Origin: Flavobacteriales bacterium
Lineage (GTDB): Bacteria > Bacteroidota > Bacteroidia > Flavobacteriales_F > PHOS-HE28
Assembly: GCA_016703005.1 (NCBI GenBank)
Contig: JADJCX010000018.1
Location: 7,599 to 71,598, forward strand
Reading direction: 5' to 3'
Length of the DNA: 64,000 nucleotides
Under the pieces are notes generated by a model, which saw only the letters and a program-made list of their open reading frames with translations, had not been told where the DNA came from and made no database searches. Numbering within the stretch: the stretch's first letter is position 1; each line of letters starts with the position of its first letter. The position numbers and the translations under genes were made by a program. Positions 17,872 through 28,106 of this stretch are shown piece after piece.

Positions 17872-18558
17872 TTACCCTGCGACGGCACTCAGTTCCAACA
17901 GCCGTCCTTCTTCGCACTTCACCACGCGACTTCCGAATTTCTTCATGTGGGTGTAGTCGTGCGTGGCCATCAGCACCGCACGCCCGCTGCGGCTGATCTC
18001 GATCATCAGGTCAAGGATCTCTCCAGTGGTCTCGGGGTCCAGATTCCCTGTCGGTTCGTCGGCAAGGATGAGTTCAGGGTCGTTCACCAATGCACGCGCA
18101 ATGCTCACACGTTGTTGCTCGCCACCGCTCAACTCATGCGGCAACTTGTAACCCTTGTTGCCAAGGCCCACTTTGTCCAATACCTCTTGGATGCGCGCAT
18201 CGATCTTCTTGCTTTCCGTCCAGCCTGTGGCCTTCATCACGAATTCCAAGTTGGCTTTCACGTTCCTGTCCGTGAGCAACTGGAAATCCTGGAAGACGAT
18301 GCCGATCTTCCGTCGGAGGTAGGGCACTTGTGTGCGTTTCAGTTTCCGTAGGTCGAACCCGCAGCTATGGCCTTCGCCTTCCGTCAAGGGGAGGTCGCCG
18401 TACAGTATGCGCATCAGCGTGCTCTTTCCTGTGCCCGTGCGGCCGATCAAGTAGATGAACTCGCCTTTGTAAATGGTGAGGTCCACATTGTTCAGTACAA
18501 GGTTCTCGCGTTGGAAAATGCGCGCACCGTGCAGTTCGATAATGGGTTCTGCAGCCAT
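17872..18558 (-). CDS. ftsE: Cell-division ABC transporter ATP-binding protein FtsE
   Basis: A 228-residue ABC ATPase with Walker A GRTGTGKST (residues 39-47), Q-loop VFQDFQLL, signature LSGGEQQR and Walker B LILADEPTGNLD. The FQDFQLL segment and overall length match FtsE, which with FtsX regulates peptidoglycan hydrolases at the division site. ftsX is not adjacent here. A LolD-like lipoprotein exporter ATPase is the main alternative. The start is the ATG at 18558. Confidence 0.85.
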   Translation of the reverse strand: MAAEPIIELHGARIFQRENLVLNNVDLTIYKGEFIYLIGRTGTGKSTLMRILYGDLPLTEGEGHSCGFDLRKLKRTQVPYLRRKIGIVFQDFQLLTDRNVKANLEFVMKATGWTESKKIDARIQEVLDKVGLGNKGYKLPHELSGGEQQRVSIARALVNDPELILADEPTGNLDPETTGEILDLMIEISRSGRAVLMATHDYTHMKKFGSRVVKCEEGRLLELSAVAG

Positions 18559-18563
18559 GGGGT

Positions 18564-18571
18564 CAAGATTA
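18564..18571 (-). promoter_or_regulatory. Candidate -7 element TAATCTTG for ftsE
   Basis: On the minus strand TAATCTTG lies only 6 bases upstream of the ftsE ATG. It resembles TAnnTTTG with one mismatch. If real, the transcript would be almost leaderless. No -33 element was recognised. Confidence 0.3.
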
Positions 18572-18755
18572 CGATGGCATCAATTCACCTTGACATTTTG
18601 ATGGACAAAGCTGCGAGCAGGCACACGTTGACAGGCACGGTCTTCGTTAGTGTACTGGCGTTCCTGTTCCCCGCGTCCACACATCGGCGTGCAAAAGTCA
18701 ACCGCTTCACGGACAAGTCCCGCGTACGTGCGCGTTCACCTTTGAGACCTTGATC

Positions 18756-21700
18756 ATGATCATGCAGCGATCCGTCCTTTCCGCAATCGGCCTGGTGTTG
18801 GCGGCTGTGTTGTGCGCCCAGCGTCCCGCGCACTTCGAACACCGTAATGCCGATCTGGTGCATGCGCTCGAACTGTTCGACAAAGCGAAGTACGGTGCTG
18901 CGCAGACCGAGCTCGAACGTGTTACTGCCCGCATCAGCGACCCACACGATGGCACACGCGTGGAAAGCGAGTTCTGGAGCGCGTTGTGCGCGGTGCGCCT
19001 CTTCCACAACGATGCGCCGTTGCGTATGCTCGGGTTCATCGAGGCGCACCCGGAAAGCCAGCACGTACCAGCTGTGCGGCTCGAATTGTTCAGGCACTAT
19101 TTCGCCCAGAAACGCTGGGAGGATTGCTTGGCTTGGGGTACGAAAGTGGAGCCGCTGGCCCTTGAGGTGAAGGACCAAGAGGAGTACTACTTCAAGCGGG
19201 GCTATGCCAACTTCATGGAGGACAAGCCCGATGCGGCCATGAACGATTTCACGCGTGTGAAGGACGGTAGCGCTGGTCTCCCCGGAAGTCCCGGCAATTA
19301 TGTCTCGCCAGCCACCTACTACTCAGCGCACATCAACTACGAGCGCGGCCAATTCGAGACGGCTCTACTGGGCTTCGAGAAGTTGAAAGGGGATGAGGCT
19401 TTCGGCGATGTGGTGCCGCACTACATCAGCGAGATCCTCTTCCTGCAAGGCAAGTACGATCAATTGGATGCGTACGCGAAGCCGATCGTAGAGGATCCGA
19501 AGGGCGAACGGCGCATTGGCGAAATGAACCGCTTGTTGGGCGAAAGCAACTACCGTCAAGGGAAGTATGCCGAGGCAATTCCCCACTTGGAGAAGAGCGT
19601 GCAACGCACGGGGGTAACGCGCGAGGATCGCTATGTGCTGGGACATGCCTATTACATGACCGGCAATTGCGAGAAGGCCATGGTGCAGCTGACGACCGTG
19701 GCCAACGGTACCGATAGTCTGGCACAGGCGGCCGCCTACCACATGGGCGATTGCTACATGAAGCTGGACCAGAAGAACTACGCCAGAACGGCCTTCAAAA
19801 AAGCCTACGACCTGAAACAGGATCCGAAGGTGACCGAGGACGCGCTCTTCAACTACGCCAAGCTTGCCTACGAACTGAGCTTTGATCCATACAACGAAGC
19901 GATCATCGCCCTGCGGAATTACCTCAAGGCCTATCCCGATTCACCGAAACGCGACGACGCCTACACTTTCCTGCTCAATGTCTACTTGAAGACCCGCAAC
20001 TACGAGGCGGCGTTGGAAGCACTGGACAAGATCCAGCAGAAGGACATCGCCATGCAGGAGGCTTACCAGAAGTTGGCGTTCGATCGCGGCGTGGAACTGT
20101 ACGACGGTCGGAAGTTCAAGGACGCTGCGTTGTTCTTCGATCGCGCGCTGAAGTATCCGGTGAACAAGGACCTCAACGCGCAATGCCACTACTGGACGGC
20201 CGAGTGCTTCTATGCCGAAGAAGACTACGCGGCCGCTTTGCGGAAGTACGATGTGCTGCGCAACGGTAGCGGGGCATACGCCACCGATCTGTACGAGCAA
20301 GCCGGCTATAGCCAAGGCTATTGCTACTTCAAGATGAAGGACTATGCCGATGCCGCGACCAGCTTCCGGCGTTTCGTTGGTACCAACGCTGGAAACGCCG
20401 ACCAACGCGCTGATGCCAAGCTGCGTATTGCGGACAGCTATTTCGTTACGAAGGATCCTGCCCAAGCGATCACGTGGTATGATGATGCCTTGCGGAGCGG
20501 TACCAAAGACCGCGACTATGCACTTTTCCAGAAGGGTCTCTGCCAAGGGTTGGCGGGCAACCACAATGGCAAGATCGAAACGCTGAAGAAGCTATTAGCC
20601 GATAGCAAGAACTCGCGCTTTGCGCCCGATGCAAAGTACCAACTGGGTGAATCATACATCCGCTTGGACAATGACGCGCAGGCGCTCACCTATTACCAAC
20701 AGGTGATCAACGACCACAGCGAGTGTCCGTTCGTGCACAAGAGCATGCTGCAGAGTGCGCTGATCCGTAAGCGCGAAGGCAACAACGAGCAGGCCTTGGC
20801 CGACTTCAAGGCGATCGTTGCCAAGTACCCGACACGCGAAGCCAGCGCCGATGCGTTGGCCAGTATCGAAGCGATCTACGTGGAGACCGGGCGTGTAGGT
20901 GAGTGGGAGACGTACGTGGGAGGCCTGTCGTTCGTGGACCAAGGGTCGTTGAACTTGGATGAGAACTACTACCGCAGCGCGGAACTGTTGTACAACAACG
21001 ACAAATGCGCTGAGGCCATTGGTGCATTCGGTAGCTACTTGGCGAAGTACCCGAACGGCGGTTACGCGTTGAACGCCCACTTCTACAAAGGCGATTGCGA
21101 ATACCGCGCGGGCCAAAGCGAAGCCGCGCTCGAGGACCTTGAAGAAGTGGTGAAGGTCCCCGGCAACGCCTTCATGGAAAGTGCGCTCTTCGGAACGAGC
21201 GATCTGCTCTTCCGCGATAAACGCTGGGAAGGCGCACTGGAGCGATTTGAGCAGTTGGAGAAAGTCGCTACCTCACCGGACAATACGTTGGCGGCACAGG
21301 TGGGTCGCATGCGTTGCGAGCGGGAGTTGGGCCGACCGAAGGAAGCGGCCACTGCTGCACATGTCGTGGTGGCAAACACCCACAACAAGGACCTGCTGGT
21401 GAAGGCAGAGGCGAACCTGTTGATCGCCAATCACTCGTTGGACAACGACGACAAGGACGGTGCCTACGGACTGTACAAAACCATTGCAGCGGGCAAGCAC
21501 GGCGCCTTGAGCGCTGAGGCCAAATACCGCATGGCGTACATCCGCCATTTGCAAGGCCGGTATAAGGATGCCGAGAAGGAGGTCTTCGCGATGGCGAACG
21601 ACTTCAGTGGCCACCAGCACTGGATCAGCATGGGCTTCATACTGCTGGGTGATGTGTATGTGCAGCTCAACGACCGCTTCCAAGCCAAAGCTGCGTTGCA

Positions 21701-21824
21701 AGGTGTGATCGACAACAGTGAAGAACCCGAATTGGTGGCCGATGCGCAGGCACGCCTCAACATTCTGCTGAACGAGGAACAGCAACTAGCACCGCAGGAA
21801 GGTGGAGAAGGGGACGGTAACTGA
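18756..21824 (+). CDS. Large secreted tetratricopeptide-repeat protein
   Basis: About 1,022 residues. Possible starts are TTG 18750, ATG 18756 and ATG 18762; all lead into one signal peptide (MQRSVLSAIGLVLAAVLCAQ). The rest is a nearly continuous solenoid of tetratricopeptide-like helix pairs (for example GNCEKAMVQL, YAEAIPHLEK, NYEAALEALDK), ending in an acidic, Gly-rich tail. Such long TPR proteins in Bacteroidota are exported and act as scaffolds. The next gene, 19 bases downstream, encodes an outer-membrane barrel, so the two may form a complex. I could not assign it to a named T9SS or gliding component. Confidence 0.8.
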   Translation: MIMQRSVLSAIGLVLAAVLCAQRPAHFEHRNADLVHALELFDKAKYGAAQTELERVTARISDPHDGTRVESEFWSALCAVRLFHNDAPLRMLGFIEAHPESQHVPAVRLELFRHYFAQKRWEDCLAWGTKVEPLALEVKDQEEYYFKRGYANFMEDKPDAAMNDFTRVKDGSAGLPGSPGNYVSPATYYSAHINYERGQFETALLGFEKLKGDEAFGDVVPHYISEILFLQGKYDQLDAYAKPIVEDPKGERRIGEMNRLLGESNYRQGKYAEAIPHLEKSVQRTGVTREDRYVLGHAYYMTGNCEKAMVQLTTVANGTDSLAQAAAYHMGDCYMKLDQKNYARTAFKKAYDLKQDPKVTEDALFNYAKLAYELSFDPYNEAIIALRNYLKAYPDSPKRDDAYTFLLNVYLKTRNYEAALEALDKIQQKDIAMQEAYQKLAFDRGVELYDGRKFKDAALFFDRALKYPVNKDLNAQCHYWTAECFYAEEDYAAALRKYDVLRNGSGAYATDLYEQAGYSQGYCYFKMKDYADAATSFRRFVGTNAGNADQRADAKLRIADSYFVTKDPAQAITWYDDALRSGTKDRDYALFQKGLCQGLAGNHNGKIETLKKLLADSKNSRFAPDAKYQLGESYIRLDNDAQALTYYQQVINDHSECPFVHKSMLQSALIRKREGNNEQALADFKAIVAKYPTREASADALASIEAIYVETGRVGEWETYVGGLSFVDQGSLNLDENYYRSAELLYNNDKCAEAIGAFGSYLAKYPNGGYALNAHFYKGDCEYRAGQSEAALEDLEEVVKVPGNAFMESALFGTSDLLFRDKRWEGALERFEQLEKVATSPDNTLAAQVGRMRCERELGRPKEAATAAHVVVANTHNKDLLVKAEANLLIANHSLDNDDKDGAYGLYKTIAAGKHGALSAEAKYRMAYIRHLQGRYKDAEKEVFAMANDFSGHQHWISMGFILLGDVYVQLNDRFQAKAALQGVIDNSEEPELVADAQARLNILLNEEQQLAPQEGGEGDGN

Positions 21825-21843
21825 TCGCCACAACACGAGATCC

Positions 21844-23595
21844 ATGAACAAGCACATTCCGATCAGCGTTGCACTTTTCGCGCTGATCATAGCGAGTAAG
21901 GCGAAGGCGCAAACCGATACCACCTCCGGCATTGGTGGGAGCTATACGATCCAAGGGGAATACAACCCGACGATCGCTGATGCAAAAAAGTACGATCTGC
22001 GTCCGCAGCTGATCGATACCATCCTCCCGATCGCACCTGTGGAGTACCACTTGATCACCGTGCAAGGGCACGTGCCTGCGCGCGTGGACAGCATTGCTGC
22101 GGTCAGTCTTAAGGTCACATCGATGCAACCGAAACTCTACAAAGGCTACACGAAAGCCGGATTCGGACTGTACTCAACACCGCTGTTCGAACTGTACTAC
22201 GACCAGACCCGCAGTCGGGAGAATGCGTGGGGCGTGCATTACAAACACCTCAGCAGCAACGGCGGTATCGATGATATGGGCGAGAGCCAATACAGCTTCA
22301 ACGCCATGGATGGTCACTATACCCACTACCTGAAGAAGCATGAGGTAGGAGGATATATCGGCTTCGACCGCAGGCGCATCAGCTACTACGGTGGCACCGA
22401 CGAACTCGCTTTGGCCGCCTTCGACGCCAGCAATGTGCCCGAGGACAGGCTGAAGCAGATCTACAACGACCTCGGGTTCGGGGTGCGGGTGAAGAGCCTG
22501 TACAAGGACAGCGCGTTATTGGCCCATGACGTGCGGCTGGAGGTGCACCAGTACAACAACACCAGCGGCAGCAAAGAGACGAACGTGAAGTTGACCACGG
22601 ATCTGGAGATGGAGAACGGCAGCGAGACCTACGGCGGCCGCATCCTCATCGACAACAACACCTACCGCGCCAAGCTGGGCGAACTCGATTTCAAGCAAGG
22701 CGGTTTCCTGCTGGGCCTTCTTCCGCAGGTGAGCACGCGAAGCGACAATTACCTGGTGCAGGTGGGCGTGGGCATCTATCTGGATGCGGCCAGCACCGAT
22801 GTGGAGGTGCTCGATGAGCGTGCCTCCAAGACCTCGGTGCACTTCTTCCCAAGGGCCTACCTGAGCTACAGCTTGTTCGACGACATCCTGGTCCCCTATG
22901 TGGGGGTTGATGGCGCCCGTGAGCGGAACAGCCTGCGCAGCCTTACCCGCGAGAACCCGTGGCTCATGGGTTCGCCCGTGCTCAGCAACACCAGCAAGAT
23001 GTACGACATCTACGGTGGTATTCGTGGAAGCGTCAGCAGCCGTCTCGGGTTCGATGTGCGGGTGAGCACCAGCAAGTGGAAAGACAAGATGTTGTTCCTG
23101 TCCCAGACCGATACGATTCTTGGTGATCGCTTCTTCGCTGTGTATGACGATGTCAGTATTCTGGATATCAGCGGCGAACTCATGTACAGCGCGGGCGAGA
23201 ACGTCAAGTTGACCGGTCGCGTGGATGTGTTCACCAATGAGGCATTCGCCCAAGCTGAGGCCTGGTACCTGCCCAACTACCGTTTTGCGCTCGGGGGCGT
23301 GTACGATGTGCGCGACAAGCTGATCCTGAAGGCTGAAGTTGAAATGTTGGGCGCCCGCTATGCCGGGAGCATACCCGGCAATGAGCCGGTCTTCGATACG
23401 GGCACTTCGTTGGCCTTGGAAACCAAGGAACTGGATAGCTACTTCGACCTGTATCTGGGGGTTGAGTACCGCTACACCAAGCGGTTCAGCGTATGGCTGG
23501 ACATGAGCAACCTCAGCGCCAGCAAGTACGAGCGCTGGTTGAACCAACCCGTGCAGCGCACCTTGGTCATGGCGGGTCTCACATTGTCGTTCTAA
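21844..23595 (+). CDS. Outer-membrane beta-barrel protein (TonB-receptor-like), unassigned
   Basis: ATG at 21844 opens a signal peptide (MNKHIPISVALFALI, cleavage near AKAQ). The 583-residue mature protein is rich in alternating aromatic and polar strands and ends in Phe after VMAGLTLSF, a typical barrel terminus. A short N-terminal stretch (SYTIQGEYNPTI) precedes the barrel. No full plug domain was recognised, so it is not a classical TonB receptor. It is coupled to the large TPR gene. The substrate is unknown. Confidence 0.72.
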   Translation: MNKHIPISVALFALIIASKAKAQTDTTSGIGGSYTIQGEYNPTIADAKKYDLRPQLIDTILPIAPVEYHLITVQGHVPARVDSIAAVSLKVTSMQPKLYKGYTKAGFGLYSTPLFELYYDQTRSRENAWGVHYKHLSSNGGIDDMGESQYSFNAMDGHYTHYLKKHEVGGYIGFDRRRISYYGGTDELALAAFDASNVPEDRLKQIYNDLGFGVRVKSLYKDSALLAHDVRLEVHQYNNTSGSKETNVKLTTDLEMENGSETYGGRILIDNNTYRAKLGELDFKQGGFLLGLLPQVSTRSDNYLVQVGVGIYLDAASTDVEVLDERASKTSVHFFPRAYLSYSLFDDILVPYVGVDGARERNSLRSLTRENPWLMGSPVLSNTSKMYDIYGGIRGSVSSRLGFDVRVSTSKWKDKMLFLSQTDTILGDRFFAVYDDVSILDISGELMYSAGENVKLTGRVDVFTNEAFAQAEAWYLPNYRFALGGVYDVRDKLILKAEVEMLGARYAGSIPGNEPVFDTGTSLALETKELDSYFDLYLGVEYRYTKRFSVWLDMSNLSASKYERWLNQPVQRTLVMAGLTLSF

Positions 23596-23704
23596 GGCAG
23601 GGGTCACCTTTTTGAGGGCGCCCCATCAACCGGGCAACGAGGGGCGTTCACACTGCATCTTGGTGCCGTGACGAACCGCGCTGAAGCACGAAAGCCTATT
23701 TAGC

Positions 23705-23712
23705 TACATTCG
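23705..23712 (+). promoter_or_regulatory. Candidate -7 element TACATTCG for the PorE-like gene
   Basis: TACATTCG is one base off TAnnTTTG and sits 46 bases upstream of the ATG at 23759, in a 163-base gap that otherwise holds nothing recognisable. No convincing -33 TTG. Confidence 0.35.
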
Positions 23713-23758
23713 CCACCACCGAAAACGACCCTGAGCAGCGGGCAAACACGAACTACAC

Positions 23759-25778
23759 ATGAGCACGAGGAAGATCCTGGCCTTCTTGTCCGTAACCCCT
23801 CTATTCGCGGGTTCCGCCGTGGCACAAAGCAAGCTGGCCAAAGAGGCGGACGATGCCTTCAGGGAAGGCTACTACTACAACGCGACCGAGTTGTACAAGA
23901 AAGCCTTCGTTACGGAGAGCAAGATGGCCGTGAAGAGCGAGCCTGATCTTCAAAGTCGGCGAGTGTTACCGCATGCTCGGTGACGCCCAGCAGGCCGAAG
24001 TGTGGTACGAAAAGGCCAACAAGGCGCAGTACCCCGACCCTATCACCTACTACTACATCGGCGAAGCGCTGAAGGAGCAAGGCAAATACTCCGAGGCCAT
24101 CGTGAGCTACAACAAGTTCAAGGAGAAGAAGCCCGGCGATATGAAGGCCGATGCCGGTATTGCCGCCTGCACCCAAGCCCAGAAGTGGAAGGATGATCCC
24201 AGCCGCTACAGCGTTGACCCGGAAGTGTTGCTGAACACCCAGCAGTGGGATTGGGCAACCGGCTACGCCGACAAGAAGAACGAGGACTTGGTCTTCTCCA
24301 GCAGCCGTCCAGCCGCTACGGGTACGGAAACGGAGCAGCACATTGGCGAGAGCTTCAACGACCTTTTCTTCAGTAGCCGCGACAAACTGGGCAAGTGGAG
24401 CGAGCCGGTGAAACTGCCGATCCAGGTGAACACCCCAGCGCACGAAGCAGCTCCCGTTTTCAATGCCAAGCGCACGGTGATGTACTTCACCCGTTGCGAA
24501 ATGGACAAGAAGAAGCAGTTCGGTTGCGATATCTGGATGAGCAAGAAGGTGGGCAGCAACTACAGCGAGCCCGAGAAGCTGGTGTTGGCACCTGAGCGCG
24601 CGAAGGAGGATTCAGTGAGCATCACTGTAGGCCACCCTGCCTTGAGCGCCGATGACCTGACGTTGGTGTTCGCCAGCAACATGGCCGGCAACCACCGCAA
24701 CAAGGACCTCTACCAAGTAAAGTTGGACAAGGACGGCAAGCCGACGGGCAAGGTCACGAGTTTGGGTTCGGCGATCAACACCCCGAAGGATGAGGTATTC
24801 CCCTTCCTGCGTCAGGACGGTACCCTGTACTTCAGCACCGATGGCCGTCCTGGCATGGGTGGAATGGACATTTTCCGCGCTGCCAAAACCGGCGAGAGCT
24901 GGTCCGAGCCGGAGAACATGAAGTTCCCGATCAACAGCAGCATGGACGATGTTGCCATCTGCTTCGAGGGCACGGAAGAGCGTGGGTTCTTCACCAGCAA
25001 CCGACCAGGAGGTAAAGGCCAAATGGACATCTGGCGTTTCTACATGCCGAACTTGGAGTTCGCTTTGCAAGGCACGGTGTACAACAAGTCCACCAACTCG
25101 CCGATGCCCGGCGTAACGATCACCGTGGCCGGTACGGACGGAAGCAACTACACCGCCCTCACGGATGAGAACGGTGGATTCAAGTTCGCCGAGAACGGCA
25201 AAGACCGGTTCATCAAGGAGAACACCACCTACAGCATCCAAGCCAGCATGGACAAGTTCCTTGTGGTGAAGGACCAGATCACCACGGTGGGCCTCAATGA
25301 GAGCACAACCTTCGTGAAGGAGTACTTCCTGCAGCCCACGGGCGAAGGCACCATCCGCTTGCCTGAGGTCCAGTATGCGATCGACTCGTACGAGATCCTC
25401 GACGCTGGCAAGGATTCACTGGAATTCCTGTACAACGTGCTGGTGGACAACCCAACGATCACCATCGAACTGCAGGCGCATACCGATTCGCGCAAGACCC
25501 GCAAGTACAAAGGCGGAAACCAAGAGTTGTCACAGCTTCGTGCTCAGAGCTGCGTGAACTATCTCGTTACCCGTGGCATCGACCCAGTGCGCATGACACC
25601 GAAGGGTTATGGTCCAAGCGTGCCACGTATCACCGACGCCGAGTACGCCAAGATGGCCACCAAGGAAGAGAAGGAAGCAGCACACCAGAAGAACCGTCGT
25701 ACGGAGATGAAGGTGCTGACCTATGACTACGTGCCGAAGGAAAGCCAAGTGCCACAGACCCCGGTACCACAGAACTAG
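23759..25778 (+). CDS. PorE-like TPR/PD40/OmpA-domain protein (frameshift near 23942)
   Basis: The N-terminus has a signal peptide (MSTRKILAFL, cleavage near AVAQ) and TPR motifs. The frame then shifts at GAGCCTG near 23942. Removing one C gives KSELIFKVGECYRML and an unbroken 672-residue protein. Domains in order: TPR (to about residue 130), a PD40/WD40-like propeller (repeats such as DLVFSSSRP, GTLYFSTDGRPG, GFFTSNRPGG), a carboxypeptidase-regulatory-like module (about residues 430-510) and an OmpA-type peptidoglycan-binding domain (LQAHTDSR). This order is that of PorE, which anchors the type IX secretion apparatus to peptidoglycan. Several paralogues with this build exist in Bacteroidota, so identity with PorE itself is likely but not certain. 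Confidence 0.75.
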
Positions 25779-25794
25779 CTTGAACACCTTGAAG

Positions 25795-25829
25795 AAGCAC
25801 CTCGACTTGTCGGGGTGCTTTTTCTTTTT
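25795..25829 (+). terminator. Rho-independent terminator after the PorE-like gene
   Basis: GCACCTCGA and TCGGGGTGC form a 9-bp stem with one wobble pair around CTTG, followed directly by TTTTTCTTTTT. It lies 17 bases after the stop. The purM start at 25851 is therefore preferred over upstream in-frame starts that overlap the hairpin. Confidence 0.85.
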
Positions 25830-25850
25830 ACGCGCTACTGCAACGGGAGG

Positions 25851-27020
25851 ATGAGCCAAAGCCGCTACGAGCAACGAGGGGTCAGTGCCACCAAGGATGA
25901 TGTCCACAAGGCCATCGCCGGGCTGGACAAGGGCCTGTTCCCGCGCGCGTTCTGCAAAGTGGTGCCTGATCATTTGGCCGGCAGCCCAGAGCACTGTGTT
26001 GTTATGCACGCCGATGGTGCAGGCACCAAGAGTTCACTTGCCTACGCTTATTGGAAAGAGACAGGCGACATCAGCGTGTGGCATGGCATCGCGCAGGATG
26101 CGATCGTGATGAACCTCGATGATCTGCTCTGTGTGGGTGCTATCGACAACATCCTGCTCAGCAGCACCATCGGCCGCAACAAGCGGCTCATCCCCGGTGA
26201 GGTGATCAGCGCGATCATTGAAGGCACGGAGATCTTCTTGGAAAAAATGCGCAGCCACGGCATCGGCATCCGCAGTACGGGTGGCGAGACGGCCGATGTC
26301 GGGGACTTGGTGCGCACGATCATCGTGGACAGCACTGTCACCTGCCGCATGAAGCGCACAGACGTGATCGACAACGCGCGGATCCAAGCCGGTGACGTGA
26401 TCATAGGTCTGGCGAGCTTCGGCCAAGCCACCTACGAGGAGAGCTATAACGCCGGCATGGGCAGCAATGGACTGACGAGCGCCCGCCACGATGTGTTCAA
26501 CAAGGCCTTGGGAGTGGCCTTTCCGGAGACGTACGACGCGGGAACTCCCGAAGCGTTCGTGTACAGCGGCGCAGCGCGATTGACCGACCGCTTGGAAGGC
26601 ACTCCGCTGGACTATGGCAAGGCCGTGCTCTCGCCAACGCGCACATACGCTCCCGTGATCCGCGAAGTGCTTTCCCGAATGCACGCTGACATCCACGGTA
26701 TGGTGCATTGCAGTGGTGGGGCACAGGCCAAGGTGCTGCATTTCATTGAAAACGTTCGCGTGGTGAAGGACAATCTCTTCCCAACGCCGCCGCTCTTTGC
26801 CGCCATACAGCGCATGAGCGGTACGGAGTGGAAGGAGATGTACCGCGTGTTCAACATGGGGCATCGCATGGAACTCTACGTACCCGAAGCACGAGCGAAG
26901 GAGATCATCGCGATCAGTGAGAGCTTTGGTATTGACGCCCGTGTGGCGGGACGAGTGGAAAAGGCTCCCGCCAAGGAAGTTCTGTTAAAGAGCGAACACG
27001 GGGAATTCAGCTACACCTGA
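25851..27020 (+). CDS. purM: Phosphoribosylformylglycinamidine cyclo-ligase (AIR synthase) PurM
   Basis: Converts FGAM to AIR with ATP in de novo purine synthesis. ATG at 25851 follows a GGGAGG ribosome-binding site. The 389-residue protein shows the conserved MHADGAGTKSSLAY, WHGIAQDAIVMNLDDL and STGGETADVGD segments of the PurM/PurL superfamily and a C-terminal FNMGHRME motif. It is the longer Bacteroidota form. It begins a run of co-directional genes with prfA and pyrF. Confidence 0.92.
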   Translation: MSQSRYEQRGVSATKDDVHKAIAGLDKGLFPRAFCKVVPDHLAGSPEHCVVMHADGAGTKSSLAYAYWKETGDISVWHGIAQDAIVMNLDDLLCVGAIDNILLSSTIGRNKRLIPGEVISAIIEGTEIFLEKMRSHGIGIRSTGGETADVGDLVRTIIVDSTVTCRMKRTDVIDNARIQAGDVIIGLASFGQATYEESYNAGMGSNGLTSARHDVFNKALGVAFPETYDAGTPEAFVYSGAARLTDRLEGTPLDYGKAVLSPTRTYAPVIREVLSRMHADIHGMVHCSGGAQAKVLHFIENVRVVKDNLFPTPPLFAAIQRMSGTEWKEMYRVFNMGHRMELYVPEARAKEIIAISESFGIDARVAGRVEKAPAKEVLLKSEHGEFSYT

Positions 27021-27021
27021 G

Positions 27022-28106
27022 ATGAGTTCGCTGCTGGAGAAACTGCGCGCCGTGCACGAACGCCGCGCTGAAGTGGAGAAGAGCCTGGCCGACCCGAGAT
27101 CGTTATCGCGGACCAGAAGCGGTTCAGGGAACTGAGCCGGAGCTACAAGGACCTGGAGCCGATCGACAATGCCTTCAGGCGCTACGACAAACTGACGAGC
27201 GAATTGGTCGGTACCAACGAAATGCTGAAGTCCGAGAAGGACTCCGACGTGCTGTCGATGGTCCGTGAGGAGCATGACGCGCTTCGGACGCGGATCGAAG
27301 CAATGGAGGAGGAGGTGCGCATGTTATTGGTGCCCAAGGACCCCAACGACGACCGCAACTGCACCATGGAAATACGCGCAGGCACCGGTGGCGACGAGGC
27401 GAGCATTTTCGCCGGGGATCTGTACCGCATGTACACCCGCTACTGCGAACGCCTCGGTTGGAAAGTCGAGGTTGCCGATATCAGCGAAGGCAGTGCCGGT
27501 GGCTTCAAGGAGGTCATCATCAACGTTACCGGCGAAGGGGTCTATGGCGTGCTGAAGTATGAGGCCGGTGTACACCGCGTGCAACGTGTGCCGCAGACCG
27601 AAGCCCAAGGCCGTATCCACACCAGCGCAGCAACCGTCACCGTGCTTCCGGAGGCGGAAGAGTTCGATGTGGAAGTGAAGGAGAGCGATGTGAAGATGGA
27701 GACCGCCCGCAGCGGTGGGGCCGGTGGCCAGAACGTGAACAAGGTGGAAACGAAGGTGCGCCTCACGCACATCCCCACCGGCATCGTGGTGATGTGCCAG
27801 ACCGACCGCAGCCAGTTGGGCAACCGGTTGAAAGCGATGCAAATGCTGCGCACCAAGCTCTATGACGAAGGCTTGCGCAAAGTGCAGGAAGCCGAGGCCA
27901 CCCACCGTAAGAGCCAGGTGAGCAGCGGCGACCGTAGTGCCAAGATCCGCACCTACAACTATCCACAAAGCCGCATCACCGATCACCGCATCGAGTTCAC
28001 TGCGCACAATCTGCCTGCGGTGATGAACGGCGATCTTCAGGATATCATTGATGCGTTGCAACTGGCCGACCGGACAGAGAAACTGAAAGAGAGCGCAAGC
28101 GCATGA
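27022..28106 (+). CDS. prfA: Peptide chain release factor 1 PrfA (frameshift near 27095)
   Basis: Recognises UAA and UAG stop codons and triggers peptide release. ATG at 27022 directly follows the purM stop. After ADP the frame breaks at GACCCGAG near 27095, where one base is missing; restoring it gives ADPEIVIADQ and a 361-residue protein, the usual length. The GGQ catalytic motif is present (SGGAGGQNVNKVET) and the PxT-type anticodon loop lies in HIPTGIVV/RVPQTEAQGR surroundings. Because this gene is essential, the break is best read as a sequencing error. The 3' end overlaps pyrF by 4 bases (ATGA). Confidence 0.93.
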
